Source: JAMLIA01 sp039810005 (GTDB taxonomy: Bacteria; Chloroflexota; Chloroflexia; Thermomicrobiales; CFX8). From it: 64,000 bases of DNA. The stretch covers positions 1 through 64,000 of the forward strand of contig JBDHWD010000005.1 in NCBI GenBank assembly GCA_039810005.1, given 5' to 3'. Of the stretch, positions 53,691 to 61,770 are shown one piece after another. Position numbers and translations under genes: made by a program. Below the pieces are notes generated by a model. That model had not been told where the DNA came from. It saw nothing but the letters and a program-made list of their open reading frames with translations, and did no database searches. Each line of letters begins with the position of its first letter. Position 1 is the first letter of the stretch.

Positions 53691-54771
53691 TAGGCGCATC
53701 CTGATCGTCAAGCTCGCCGACCTCGGCGACTTGCTGCTCTGCGAGCCGGCCATCAGGTCGCTGCGCACTGCATTCCCCGCTGCGCGTATCGACCTGCTGG
53801 TGCCGCCAGCGACCGCACCGCTTGCGCACCTGCTCGGCCACGACCTGAGCGTCCTGACCTTTCCCAAATCGCTGTTCGATAACCTCACCGCGCTCGCCAG
53901 GCCCAATCGATTTGCGCAGGCCGTGCGCTTTGGCCTGCAGTTGCGACGTGCTCATTACAACACGGTCGTCGTCCTACATCACCTGACGACGCCCGGTGGG
54001 GCGACGAAGCAGCGCTGGCTGGCGAGGGCCACGAGCGCTGCGAACGTCGTCGGTCTGGACAACGGGCGTGGCAACTTCCTGACGGCGCGCGTCATCGACC
54101 TCGGATTTGGCGCAAAGCACGAAGCGACGTACATGCTCGACGTCGCACGTGCCGCTGGGGGTGCGCCTGTCGATCCTGCACCTCAGGTGGACCGCGCTAG
54201 TGTTCAACGCGGTCCGGCTCTGCCGGCAGACTACGCAGTGATCTATCCGGCGACCGGCCCGTATTCATCGGCGCGAACGTGGCCAGTGGAGCGCTACGGG
54301 GCAGTGGCCTCGGCGTTGGCCGCTGACGGCTTGACTCCTGTTGTCGTCGGATCGCGCGGCGAAGCGCAGCTTGGAGCGCATATTCGGAACGCCGTGCCAT
54401 CGACAATCGACCTGATGGGCGCTACTTCGCTCCCGGAGCTAGCCGGTGTCGTTACCGGCGCGCGCATTGTCGTCGGCGGGGATTCGTTCGTCGGCCACCT
54501 GGCGGCCGCGCTCGATGTTCCAAGAGTGACGATATTCGGCCCATCGAATCGCGATGCCTGGCGTCCGTGGGGTTCTGTTGACGTTGACAACGTGGACATC
54601 GATTCCACATTCAATGGGGCTGTCGTGTACCATGACCTTCCCTGTCAGCCGTGCTTATACGCTGGATATCGGCTCGGCAGGCCAGAAGGTTGTCCGACGC
54701 GCACGTGCCTGAATCGCGTGGCAGTCGCGGACGTGCTGCAGGCAATCGATCGTATCCTGAAGGCATCCTGA
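53677..54771 (+). CDS. Family 9 glycosyltransferase, third copy
   Basis: A GT9 protein of 364 residues. ILIVKLADLGDLLLCEPAIR is the N-terminal signature. AVIYPATGPYSSARTWPVER is the donor loop, and IVVGGDSFVGHLAAALDVPR with VTIFGPSNRDAWRPWG is the C-terminal block. A cysteine pattern (LPCQPCLYAGYRLGRPEGCP) lies near the end, as in the second copy. GTG 53677 overlaps the GT4 gene by 14 bases; the stop overlaps the next gene's start as TGATG. Confidence 0.87.
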   Translation: MSAADRRILIVKLADLGDLLLCEPAIRSLRTAFPAARIDLLVPPATAPLAHLLGHDLSVLTFPKSLFDNLTALARPNRFAQAVRFGLQLRRAHYNTVVVLHHLTTPGGATKQRWLARATSAANVVGLDNGRGNFLTARVIDLGFGAKHEATYMLDVARAAGGAPVDPAPQVDRASVQRGPALPADYAVIYPATGPYSSARTWPVERYGAVASALAADGLTPVVVGSRGEAQLGAHIRNAVPSTIDLMGATSLPELAGVVTGARIVVGGDSFVGHLAAALDVPRVTIFGPSNRDAWRPWGSVDVDNVDIDSTFNGAVVYHDLPCQPCLYAGYRLGRPEGCPTRTCLNRVAVADVLQAIDRILKAS

Positions 54772-55301
54772 TGTTTCGTAGCGGTCGAACAATTGGGCTC
54801 CTGCTCATCGCTGGTGGTCTGGCGGTTGCGTTACTAGCCGGAGCATGGCTTGCTGCGGGTGTCGCAGATGACGAATCAGGCTTGCGCCTCTCCGGCGCAG
54901 TCCTCGGCGGTGCCATGCTATTTATCGTCATCGTGCTGCCAATGCTGGCCGCCGGCATCTACATCTTCGTCAAGGGCCGTAGCGAGGATGCGCAGATGGC
55001 GTCCGGCCAACGGCAGCGCAAGATGCTGGCGATCGTGGAGACCGCCGGTCAGATCAGTATCGGAGACCTGGCGCTGCAGCTTGGAGGTACGCGCGATTCC
55101 GTCCGACAGGATCTTTATGATCTTGTCTCCAAGGGACTGTTTGCGGGCTACGCGGACTGGAACCGCGGCATGCTCTACACACGGGGTGCGTCCGAGTTAC
55201 GCGGCCAAAAGACCTGCCCGAACTGCGGCGGACAGCTTGAGCTGGCTGGTAAGGGCATGATTCGTTGCCCGTATTGTGGCGCCGAGATCTTCTTGCCCTG
55301 A
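54771..55301 (+). CDS. Membrane protein with winged-helix-like region and zinc ribbon
   Basis: A 176-residue protein with two N-terminal membrane helices (IGLLLIAGGLAVALLAGAWL and MLFIVIVLPMLAAGIYIFVK). A helical region that reads like a winged helix follows (QRKMLAIVETAGQISIGDLA, LGGTRDSVRQDLYDLVSKGL). The C-terminal zinc ribbon is CPNCGGQLELAGKGMIRCPYCG. ATG 54771 overlaps the GT9 stop. It stands at the head of the DUF4178-PspA-SPFH run and resembles the PCI-like/zinc-ribbon partners found near pspA in Gram-positive genomes. I assign no specific family. Confidence 0.7.
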   Translation: MFRSGRTIGLLLIAGGLAVALLAGAWLAAGVADDESGLRLSGAVLGGAMLFIVIVLPMLAAGIYIFVKGRSEDAQMASGQRQRKMLAIVETAGQISIGDLALQLGGTRDSVRQDLYDLVSKGLFAGYADWNRGMLYTRGASELRGQKTCPNCGGQLELAGKGMIRCPYCGAEIFLP

Positions 55302-55333
55302 TCGGGCAGGATGACCCTGACGGGAGGACACGG

Positions 55334-56317
55334 ATGTCCAGAGGCGGCAGGCTTGACCGGATACTCGACCGAATCCCTGGTTATGCCGGTTATCGGGAAA
55401 AGGAGCGTCGACGCGACAGCGACCGCGCTATTCGCGACAAGATCGAGGCTGACTTCGGTCAGCAGGCGGAGCGCCTCGGGCGGCTGGCAAACAGGCTCGC
55501 CGATGATCGACAACTCGACGCGATTGGCGTCGTCAATCGACCGCTCACCGAGCTGCGCTCGTTCCTCGACCGCGTGCGGACAGCCACCTACGGTTACGCA
55601 CCCATCTTCGCTAACGACGAAGTCGACGAGTCGGTGCTCGACCAGATTGCCGCCTTCGATAGCGCATTGGCCGACTACGTCCCTGACGTCGAGCGCGGTG
55701 TCGCCGCACTCGAAGCAGCACCTCCTGCCGACCCTGCCTTCAAGGCAGCAGCCGAGCAGTTGAGCCAGACGATTCAGCAGGTCAGCAGACGCTTCGCTAC
55801 GCGCGCGGAGATCATCCAGGCTGGCAAGCCGCTCCCCGAGAAGGATATGCTGGCCGTATTGCAGCCCGACAAACCCAATGCGCCGGCCGCGATGCAATTG
55901 CAGACGGGAGACGCAGTCTCATACGACGGCTCAGATTACGTTGTGATCGGCCGTATTTCGGCTTCCTTCGGCGACAGCAAGGCGCTCGCGTTCCAGCTTC
56001 GGGGCGGCGACGACAAGCAGTGGCTCTCTGTCGTGGTCGGCGCGTCACAGAATCTCTACTGGCTCGAAGAAGGCATGCTCAACCGGGGTGCGCTCGAGCA
56101 GTCGATTTCTATCGGCGATCGAACGTTCCAGCTGCAGAGGGAAGAGCAGGGCAGCAGTGAGGTGGAAGGCCGACAAGGCACAGAAGCCCGTCATGTCCGC
56201 TTTCTCATGTACGCGGCAGAGAACAGCGTGCTGCACATTTATGATTGGGGTGCGCAGCGATTGGTGCTTGAGGGCGTAGCAATCGACCAGCGCGACGTGG
56301 AAATCTTCCGACGTTAG
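55334..56317 (+). CDS. DUF4178-containing protein
   Basis: A 327-residue protein. The N-terminal 200 residues are helical and charged (YREKERRRDSDRAIRDKIEA; VDESVLDQIAAFDSALADYV), probably coiled-coil. The C-terminal part matches the DUF4178 pattern: LQTGDAVSYDGSDYVVIGRI, FQLRGGDDKQWLSVVVGASQ and NLYWLEEGM. ATG 55334 follows GGGAGGA. pspA begins 50 bases downstream. DUF4178 proteins often sit next to PspA and SPFH genes, which supports a membrane-stress role. No signal peptide or membrane helix is seen. Confidence 0.75.
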   Translation: MSRGGRLDRILDRIPGYAGYREKERRRDSDRAIRDKIEADFGQQAERLGRLANRLADDRQLDAIGVVNRPLTELRSFLDRVRTATYGYAPIFANDEVDESVLDQIAAFDSALADYVPDVERGVAALEAAPPADPAFKAAAEQLSQTIQQVSRRFATRAEIIQAGKPLPEKDMLAVLQPDKPNAPAAMQLQTGDAVSYDGSDYVVIGRISASFGDSKALAFQLRGGDDKQWLSVVVGASQNLYWLEEGMLNRGALEQSISIGDRTFQLQREEQGSSEVEGRQGTEARHVRFLMYAAENSVLHIYDWGAQRLVLEGVAIDQRDVEIFRR

Positions 56318-56367
56318 TTGAATCCAGGGCACAGGGAATATCTCGATCGTAGAGGAGGGAATCTCAG

Positions 56368-57084
56368 ATGGCTATACTCGATCGAATGGCAAGGCTAATT
56401 CGCGCCAACATCAACGACCTGCTCGACCGCGCTGAAGATCCTGAAAAAATGCTCAACGAGCTGCTGCGCGAAATGGACGCCAGCATCAACGACGCGCGCT
56501 CGCAGGTCGCGGCGACGATCGCACAGGAGAAGGAGCTCGAGGCCGAGCTGCGCGACGCGCAACGCGAGGCCGGCGAGTGGAATCGCCGTGCTGAACTCGC
56601 GGTTGGGGCAGGTAAGGACGACCTCGCTCGCGAGGCACTGCGCCGCAAGCGCGATTCCGAGAGCATCGGCACCGTCTATGCGCAACAGCTCAACTCGCAG
56701 CAGGAGATGGTCACCAAGCTCAAGTCGCAGCTGACAATGCTGCAGGCCAAGCGCGATGAGGCGGAGTCAAAGCGCAACGTGCTGATCGCGCGACACAAGG
56801 CGACCCAGGCACAGCGCCAGATTCAGGACACGATCTCGACGCTCCCGGGGCTTGATTCCTTCAGCGAGCTCGACCGGATGGAAAAGCGAATCCGGATGGA
56901 AGAGTCGAAGACACAGGCGATGGGCGAGCTGCAGGGCGAAGACCTCGACTATCAGTTCCAGCAGCTTGACCGCGACGAGGACATCGAGAGTGAGCTGGCC
57001 GCGCTGAAGGCTCGCGCATCGGGCGAGGAGCCCCGCAGCCTCGGCACAGGCTCGGAGTCGGACGACCGATCCTCGTCGAGCTAG
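56368..57084 (+). CDS. pspA: PspA/IM30-family membrane-stress protein
   Basis: A 238-residue, almost wholly alpha-helical protein of the PspA/Vipp1 (ESCRT-III-like) family. The amphipathic start MAILDRMARLIRANINDLLD is followed by EDPEKMLNELLREMDASIND, the conserved helix hairpin, and long coiled coils (KELEAELRDAQREAGEWNRR, QEMVTKLKSQLTMLQAKRDE). The C-terminal tail is acidic and Ser-rich. It should polymerise on the inner face of damaged membrane. ATG 56368 follows AGGAGGG. The SPFH gene follows 44 bases later. Confidence 0.94.
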   Translation: MAILDRMARLIRANINDLLDRAEDPEKMLNELLREMDASINDARSQVAATIAQEKELEAELRDAQREAGEWNRRAELAVGAGKDDLAREALRRKRDSESIGTVYAQQLNSQQEMVTKLKSQLTMLQAKRDEAESKRNVLIARHKATQAQRQIQDTISTLPGLDSFSELDRMEKRIRMEESKTQAMGELQGEDLDYQFQQLDRDEDIESELAALKARASGEEPRSLGTGSESDDRSSSS

Positions 57085-57128
57085 CGTCGACCCGGCGAAC
57101 CGTCTGCCAGTGGTAGGAGGCGATCCTA

Positions 57129-58190
57129 TTGGCCATTCTCGACCTGATCGAATATGCCGACGAACGACCTGACGAGATCGTGCATCGTATCCCGGAGTAC
57201 GGTTCGGGTGAGTTCCGCCTGGGTTCGCAGTGCGTGGTGCGCGAGTCCCAGCGTGCGGTCTTCGTCCGCGACGGCAAGGCGCTCGACATCCTGCCGCCGG
57301 GCCGCCACACGATATCGACCGCGAACATCCCGCTGCTGACCGGCATCCTCGGCCTGCCGTTCGGCTCGAAGAGTCCGTTCCGCGCCGAGGTCTACTACGT
57401 GATGATGCGGGAGTTCACCGATCTCAAGTGGGGAACGCCGCAGCCGGTGCTCTTCCGCGACACTGAGTTCGGGATGATCCGCATCCGCGCCTTTGGCACC
57501 TACTCTATGCGGGTGAAGGATCCACAGCTGTTCGTCAACCAGATCGTTGGTACGCAGGGCTCGTACTCGACCAACGATATCGAGGAATTTCTGCGCTCGG
57601 TCATCATCAACGAGTTCAACGACATGATGGGCGAGACGCTGACGACTCTGCTCGACGTACAGGCCAAGACGATCGATCTGGCGACGCTGGCCCTTCACAG
57701 CCTGACAGATGACTTCGCCCGGCTCGGGCTCGAGATACGCTCGTTCCAGGTCGGCGCGATCACACCGCCTGAGGAAGTCCAGAAGGCGATCGATCAGCGC
57801 AGCTCAATGGGTGCGATCGGCAACATGCAGGCGTATACGCAGTATCAGGCGGCACAAGCGATCGGTGGTATCGGCGAAGGCGGTGAAGGCGGCGGGCAGG
57901 GCGGAAGCCTTGCTGAGGGTGCCGGACTTGGCGCTGGCATCGGTATCGGCGCGGCGATGGCAGATGCGCTGCGACAATCGATGAGCGGTGGCCAGCAACA
58001 GGGTACGCAACCGGCTGCCGGACAGACCTTCTGCCCGAATTGCGGAAAAGCTGTGCCGGCCGGCGCGAAGTTCTGCCCGAGTTGCGGGCACGGACTTTCG
58101 ACTGGCATTACCTGCCCGAAGTGCGGCACAGACAACGAGGCCGGGTCACGCTTCTGCAAGAACTGCGGTACCCAACTCACCTCCGGTTAG
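57129..58190 (+). CDS. SPFH-domain protein with double zinc-ribbon tail (YdjI-like)
   Basis: A 353-residue protein. Residues 1-220 form an SPFH/Band-7-like domain of the virion core protein-like type: VVRESQRAVFVRDGKALDIL, PGRHTISTANIPLLTGIL and LFVNQIVGTQGSYSTNDIEE. A Gly-rich linker follows (about 240-275). Four CxxC knuckles make two zinc ribbons (CPNCG, CPSCG, CPKCG, CKNCG). B. subtilis YdjI has the same SPFH core and lies with a PspA paralogue. TTG 57129 is supported by GTAGGAGG upstream. Confidence 0.87.
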   Translation: MAILDLIEYADERPDEIVHRIPEYGSGEFRLGSQCVVRESQRAVFVRDGKALDILPPGRHTISTANIPLLTGILGLPFGSKSPFRAEVYYVMMREFTDLKWGTPQPVLFRDTEFGMIRIRAFGTYSMRVKDPQLFVNQIVGTQGSYSTNDIEEFLRSVIINEFNDMMGETLTTLLDVQAKTIDLATLALHSLTDDFARLGLEIRSFQVGAITPPEEVQKAIDQRSSMGAIGNMQAYTQYQAAQAIGGIGEGGEGGGQGGSLAEGAGLGAGIGIGAAMADALRQSMSGGQQQGTQPAAGQTFCPNCGKAVPAGAKFCPSCGHGLSTGITCPKCGTDNEAGSRFCKNCGTQLTSG

Positions 58191-58216
58191 CCTCCGCACC
58201 CACTCGCATTACGACG

Positions 58217-58244
58217 ATCGAGCCGCGCAGTTGCGCGGCTCGAT
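58217..58244. terminator. Perfect hairpin after the SPFH gene
   Basis: ATCGAGCCGCGCA (58217-58229) and TGCGCGGCTCGAT (58232-58244) pair over 13 bases around a GT centre. It lies 27 bases past the SPFH stop and likely ends the GT/Psp transcript, although no T tract follows. Confidence 0.6.
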
Positions 58245-58273
58245 TGGCCGATTACCGCATTTGGGCCTAGAAT
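58244..58273 (+). promoter_or_regulatory. Possible promoter of ino1
   Basis: TTGGCC (58244-58249) and TAGAAT (58268-58273) are spaced 18 bases apart and lie about 100 bases before the ino1 GTG start. Both boxes deviate from consensus. Confidence 0.35.
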
Positions 58274-58376
58274 TCATCTGTTTGCCCTGGTGACAGTAGA
58301 CTGGGGCTTGCGCAGTGCCGCGCCGACCTGGGCGAGGGCTGCCCCGCGCGCGACGTCAGTGAAGGAAGTAAACAGG

Positions 58377-59510
58377 GTGGCAGATCGAAAGATCCGGGTA
58401 GCGATTATTGGCGTCGGCAATTGCGCGTCGTCGCTTGTTCAGGGCGTGCAGTACTATCAGAATGCAAATCCTGACGAGTTCGTGCCCGGCCTGATGCACG
58501 TCGACCTCGGCGGATATCACATCAGCGATATCGAGTTCTCGGCGGCGTTCGATGTCGACGCGACGAAGGTCGGCAAGGACCTCAGCGAGGCGATCTTCTC
58601 GGGACCGAACAACACCTACAAGTTCGCCGATGTGCCACACCTCGGCGTTACCGTCCAGCGCGGAATGACGCACGACGGCCTGGGCAAGTATCTGTCGCAA
58701 ATCATCACCAAAGCCCCCGGACCGACAGCAGACATCGTCGATATTCTCAAGGAGACCAAGACCGACGTCGTCATCAACTATCTTCCGGTCGGCTCGGAGA
58801 TGGCGACGAAGTGGTACGTCGAGCAGGTGCTTGATGCCGGTTGTGCATTCATCAACTGCATCCCGGTCTTCATCGCCCGCGAAGAGTACTGGCAGAAGCG
58901 CTTCGAGGAGCGCGGCCTGCCGGTCATCGGCGACGACATCAAGTCGCAGGTCGGCGCGACGATCACCCACCGCGTCCTGACGCGCCTGTTCGCCGATCGT
59001 GGCGTGCGCATCGACCGCACCTACCAGCTGAACTTCGGCGGCAACACCGACTTCATGAACATGCTGGAGCGCGAGCGACTGGAGTCGAAGAAGATTTCCA
59101 AGACGAACGCTGTCACGTCGCAGATGGACTACGAGATGCCGGCAGAGAACGTGCACGTCGGCCCGAGCGACTACGTGCCGTGGCTGGAAGACCGCAAGTG
59201 GTGTCACATCCGGATCGAGGGCACAACGTTCGGCGACGTGCCGCTGAATCTGGAGCTGAAGCTCGAAGTCTGGGACTCGCCAAACTCAGCCGGTGTCGTA
59301 ATCGACGCCGTGCGATGCGCCAAGCTTGCGCTGGACAACAACATCGGAGGCGCGCTGCTCGCTCCCTCCTCGTACTTCATGAAGTCCCCGCCTGAGCAGT
59401 ACCACGACGATATCGCCCACAATAAGGTCGAGGAATTCATTGCGCAGAACCGGATCGGTGTGAACGCCACGTCGGCGTCGGCACCGTCCGAGGATGCCGC
59501 GGAAAGCTAG
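58377..59510 (+). CDS. ino1: Inositol-3-phosphate synthase
   Basis: Converts glucose 6-phosphate to 1D-myo-inositol 3-phosphate. The 377-residue protein has the Rossmann start IRVAIIGVGNCASSLVQGVQ, GPTADIVDILKETKTDVVIN, NCIPVFIAREEYWQKRF, DDIKSQVGATITHR, and the family core LNFGGNTDFMNMLERERLES with NVHVGPSDYVPWLEDRK. This short form is typical of Actinobacteria, where it feeds phosphatidylinositol and mycothiol. GTG 58377 follows AAGGAAG; the frame is open to 58290 without a site. A hypothetical gene follows 8 bases later. Confidence 0.95.
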   Translation: MADRKIRVAIIGVGNCASSLVQGVQYYQNANPDEFVPGLMHVDLGGYHISDIEFSAAFDVDATKVGKDLSEAIFSGPNNTYKFADVPHLGVTVQRGMTHDGLGKYLSQIITKAPGPTADIVDILKETKTDVVINYLPVGSEMATKWYVEQVLDAGCAFINCIPVFIAREEYWQKRFEERGLPVIGDDIKSQVGATITHRVLTRLFADRGVRIDRTYQLNFGGNTDFMNMLERERLESKKISKTNAVTSQMDYEMPAENVHVGPSDYVPWLEDRKWCHIRIEGTTFGDVPLNLELKLEVWDSPNSAGVVIDAVRCAKLALDNNIGGALLAPSSYFMKSPPEQYHDDIAHNKVEEFIAQNRIGVNATSASAPSEDAAES

Positions 59511-59518
59511 TCTTTCCC

Positions 59519-60148
59519 ATGTCACTGAGCCGGGCCGTGAGAGCGCTGCACAATCGCGGACGCCGTCGGCCCGGCTTCTCAGCTCAGCGCCCGTACCTCG
59601 CCACAAATCTCTCCTACGTTCTTCACGAACATTCTCGCTCTGACGCCGTTCAACAAACCGTTCGCGACATCGATGCGCACGCCGAGCGTATTCAGCAGAT
59701 AACGGGCGTGCCGGCAATCGTTGCTGCATCTGGGCACCTGTCGGATGAGATCGACGTCTGGTTGGTCGCGACGCTGGGGGCCGTGCCGTGGTATCGACAG
59801 GCGCTTCAGCAAGTCGTCAACGCCGACCGGCCGCTCGCCTGCGTCGATGGCCACCACGCTGACCGAAGAGCGTTCACGTTCTTTCGCGGCCCTGCGACAT
59901 TGTCGCTTGACATCCCCGATCATGCGCGTGTCGGCGTTGCGAGCGTTGTCCTGCGACCTGGCGGGCATGACCTGCAGGTTCACATCGCTGGGCCGTTCAC
60001 GTGGGCTACCGAAGCCGACGAGGTACTGCGCGCGCTAGAGCGCCTCATTCAGCGAGACGTCGATCAATGGATGCCGCCGCGCGGACTCTGGCTGGAGCCA
60101 GCAGAGGCGACGCTAGGGAGCGAAATCGTCCACCCCCGGACGCGGTAA
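59519..60148 (+). CDS. Hypothetical protein of unknown family
   Basis: A 209-residue protein without membrane segments or a signal peptide. It has a basic N terminus (RALHNRGRRRPGFSAQRP). The middle alternates strand and helix (PAIVAASGHLSDEIDVWLVA, RPLACVDGHHADRRAFTFFR), and the C terminus is acidic-helical (ATEADEVLRALERLIQRDVD). I do not recognise a family. Eight bases after ino1 on the same strand, it may be co-expressed with it. The ribosome site is poor. Its last 36 bases overlap the end of the XPB helicase gene on the other strand. Confidence 0.55.
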   Translation: MSLSRAVRALHNRGRRRPGFSAQRPYLATNLSYVLHEHSRSDAVQQTVRDIDAHAERIQQITGVPAIVAASGHLSDEIDVWLVATLGAVPWYRQALQQVVNADRPLACVDGHHADRRAFTFFRGPATLSLDIPDHARVGVASVVLRPGGHDLQVHIAGPFTWATEADEVLRALERLIQRDVDQWMPPRGLWLEPAEATLGSEIVHPRTR

Positions 60149-61675
60149 GTCGCCAGCGTTCAGAAGCTCGTACTGATAGCCCTGACCGACGAGGAAACGT
60201 TGCCGACGCTGCGCGTAGTCCTCCTCTGCGGTGCCAACGCTCACCAGCTGATAGAACGATGCGGTCTTGCCCTGCGCCGGCCGTAGCAAGCGACCGAGGC
60301 GCTGCGCCTCCTCCTGGCGAGAGCCGAACGTTCCTGAGACCTGAATCAGCACGGTAGCGTTCGGCAAGTCAACGCCGACCGAGCCGATGCGCGACAGACC
60401 CAGCACCGGTATCTCATCGTTCCGGAACCGCGCGTACAGATCTGCGCGCTCCTGCGCCGTCGAGCTACCGTCCAGAATCGGAAAGCGGAGCATCTCTCCA
60501 GCCCGGCGCAACTGTGTGACCCTCGTGCCGGCGACGATCGTCGCTTCGCCACGATGTCGGTGCAGCAGCCGTTGGAGCGTCGCCAGCCGGTAGCGTTCAC
60601 GTTCGACGGGCGTCGACGCATACGGAATGCGCACTTCGACACACCGCGCTGGCGCGATCCATCCCTGGCGCTCCAGCTCCGACCACGAGACATCGAACAG
60701 CGCCGGCCCTACCAGCGCCGTAATCTCGCGCTCGCGCCCGTCTTCACGCACGAGCGTCGCGGTCAGCCCAAGCCGCCGCGCCGACTGGAATCCCGCTGCC
60801 AGCCTGAAGACGTCAGCCGGCAGCGACTGCACTTCGTCGTAGATTACGAGATCCCACGGATAGTGAACGAGCTCGCCGCGAATCCTTCCGGTCGTCGCTG
60901 CGTGGTAGGTGGCGATCGTCACAGTCTCGTTCCCGACCGCGCGCGGATGAACTCGCACATTCCCATCGCCGACAGTTGTCAAACGGTCGAACGCCATCTG
61001 CCACTGCTCGGACACCGTGCGCGAAGGGGTCAGCACCAGCACCCTGCCACCGACGCGCGCCGCAACAGCCACGCCGACGACTGTCTTACCCGCACCACAC
61101 GGAAGCAGGACAAGGCCGGAGCCACCGCGCATGACCGCTTCGATCGCCCGCTGCTGGTATGGACGCAGTTGCACGGTTGCACGATAGGTTGAGTCCCCAC
61201 CAGCCACGAACGGAGGGTCGGCGATGGGCCAGCCGAGCGTCATCGCCTTGAGCTTTAGCTGGCCGACCGTGTTGCGATCAACTGTTGCCGCCCATTGGTC
61301 GTTGTGGCGTCGCGGCTTCAGATCCAGCTCTCGAAGCAACGCAGGATCATCAGCAACCAGCAGCGTGACATTGTCTTTCGCAAGCAGTCGTAACCGACCC
61401 CAACGCGCCATGGCGGTGGCAATGTGGGTGGCAACATCGGATGGCACCTGCACCGCGCTGATCGCGTCCAGGTTGGTGATTACCTGCGCACTCGTTACGC
61501 CTCGCGCTGCAGCGCCCCAGAGCGCCGTTTCGGAAATACTGAATACGTAGTCGCCGGCGACAACCGCCGTCAGCTCTGCGCATTGCCGAACGAGATCAGC
61601 GATCCGCTCGCGACCGTCTCCGGCTGTCACATGGAGGCGTCCGTCGCGCCTGAAGAGTAGTTGACTTCGGGGCAT
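60113..61675 (-). CDS. XPB/Rad25-type DNA repair helicase
   Basis: A superfamily 2 helicase of 520 residues matching bacterial XPB. A damage-recognition-like N-terminal part (about 1-165) is followed by RPYQQRAIEAVMRGGSGLVL and Walker A PCGAGKTV (192-199). Motif II is DEVQ (280-283) where DEVH is usual. GLTATLVREDGRE holds the RED motif of XPB. The C-terminal lobe has ILDGSSTAQERADLYARF, LSRIGSVGVDLPNATVLIQV and EEAQRLGRLLRP. It probably unwinds DNA in repair. Divergent from gyrA. Confidence 0.92.
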   Translation of the reverse strand: MPRSQLLFRRDGRLHVTAGDGRERIADLVRQCAELTAVVAGDYVFSISETALWGAAARGVTSAQVITNLDAISAVQVPSDVATHIATAMARWGRLRLLAKDNVTLLVADDPALLRELDLKPRRHNDQWAATVDRNTVGQLKLKAMTLGWPIADPPFVAGGDSTYRATVQLRPYQQRAIEAVMRGGSGLVLLPCGAGKTVVGVAVAARVGGRVLVLTPSRTVSEQWQMAFDRLTTVGDGNVRVHPRAVGNETVTIATYHAATTGRIRGELVHYPWDLVIYDEVQSLPADVFRLAAGFQSARRLGLTATLVREDGREREITALVGPALFDVSWSELERQGWIAPARCVEVRIPYASTPVERERYRLATLQRLLHRHRGEATIVAGTRVTQLRRAGEMLRFPILDGSSTAQERADLYARFRNDEIPVLGLSRIGSVGVDLPNATVLIQVSGTFGSRQEEAQRLGRLLRPAQGKTASFYQLVSVGTAEEDYAQRRQRFLVGQGYQYELLNAGDLPRPGVDDFAP

Positions 61676-61770
61676 TCCAAACCGTCGATTTCAGCGTCCA
61701 GACGCCAAAAATGGTATGATTGTACGGTTATTGTTGAGCGTGCGTGCCGAGCAGTTGGGAGTCCAGCTTC

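Noticed and set aside
42919..54771. A capsule or O-antigen locus spanning 43-55 kb
   Set aside because: The glycosyltransferases form two separate runs split by purA, gpsA, dnaJ-like and DUF4126 genes. No flippase, polymerase or chain-length gene was found.
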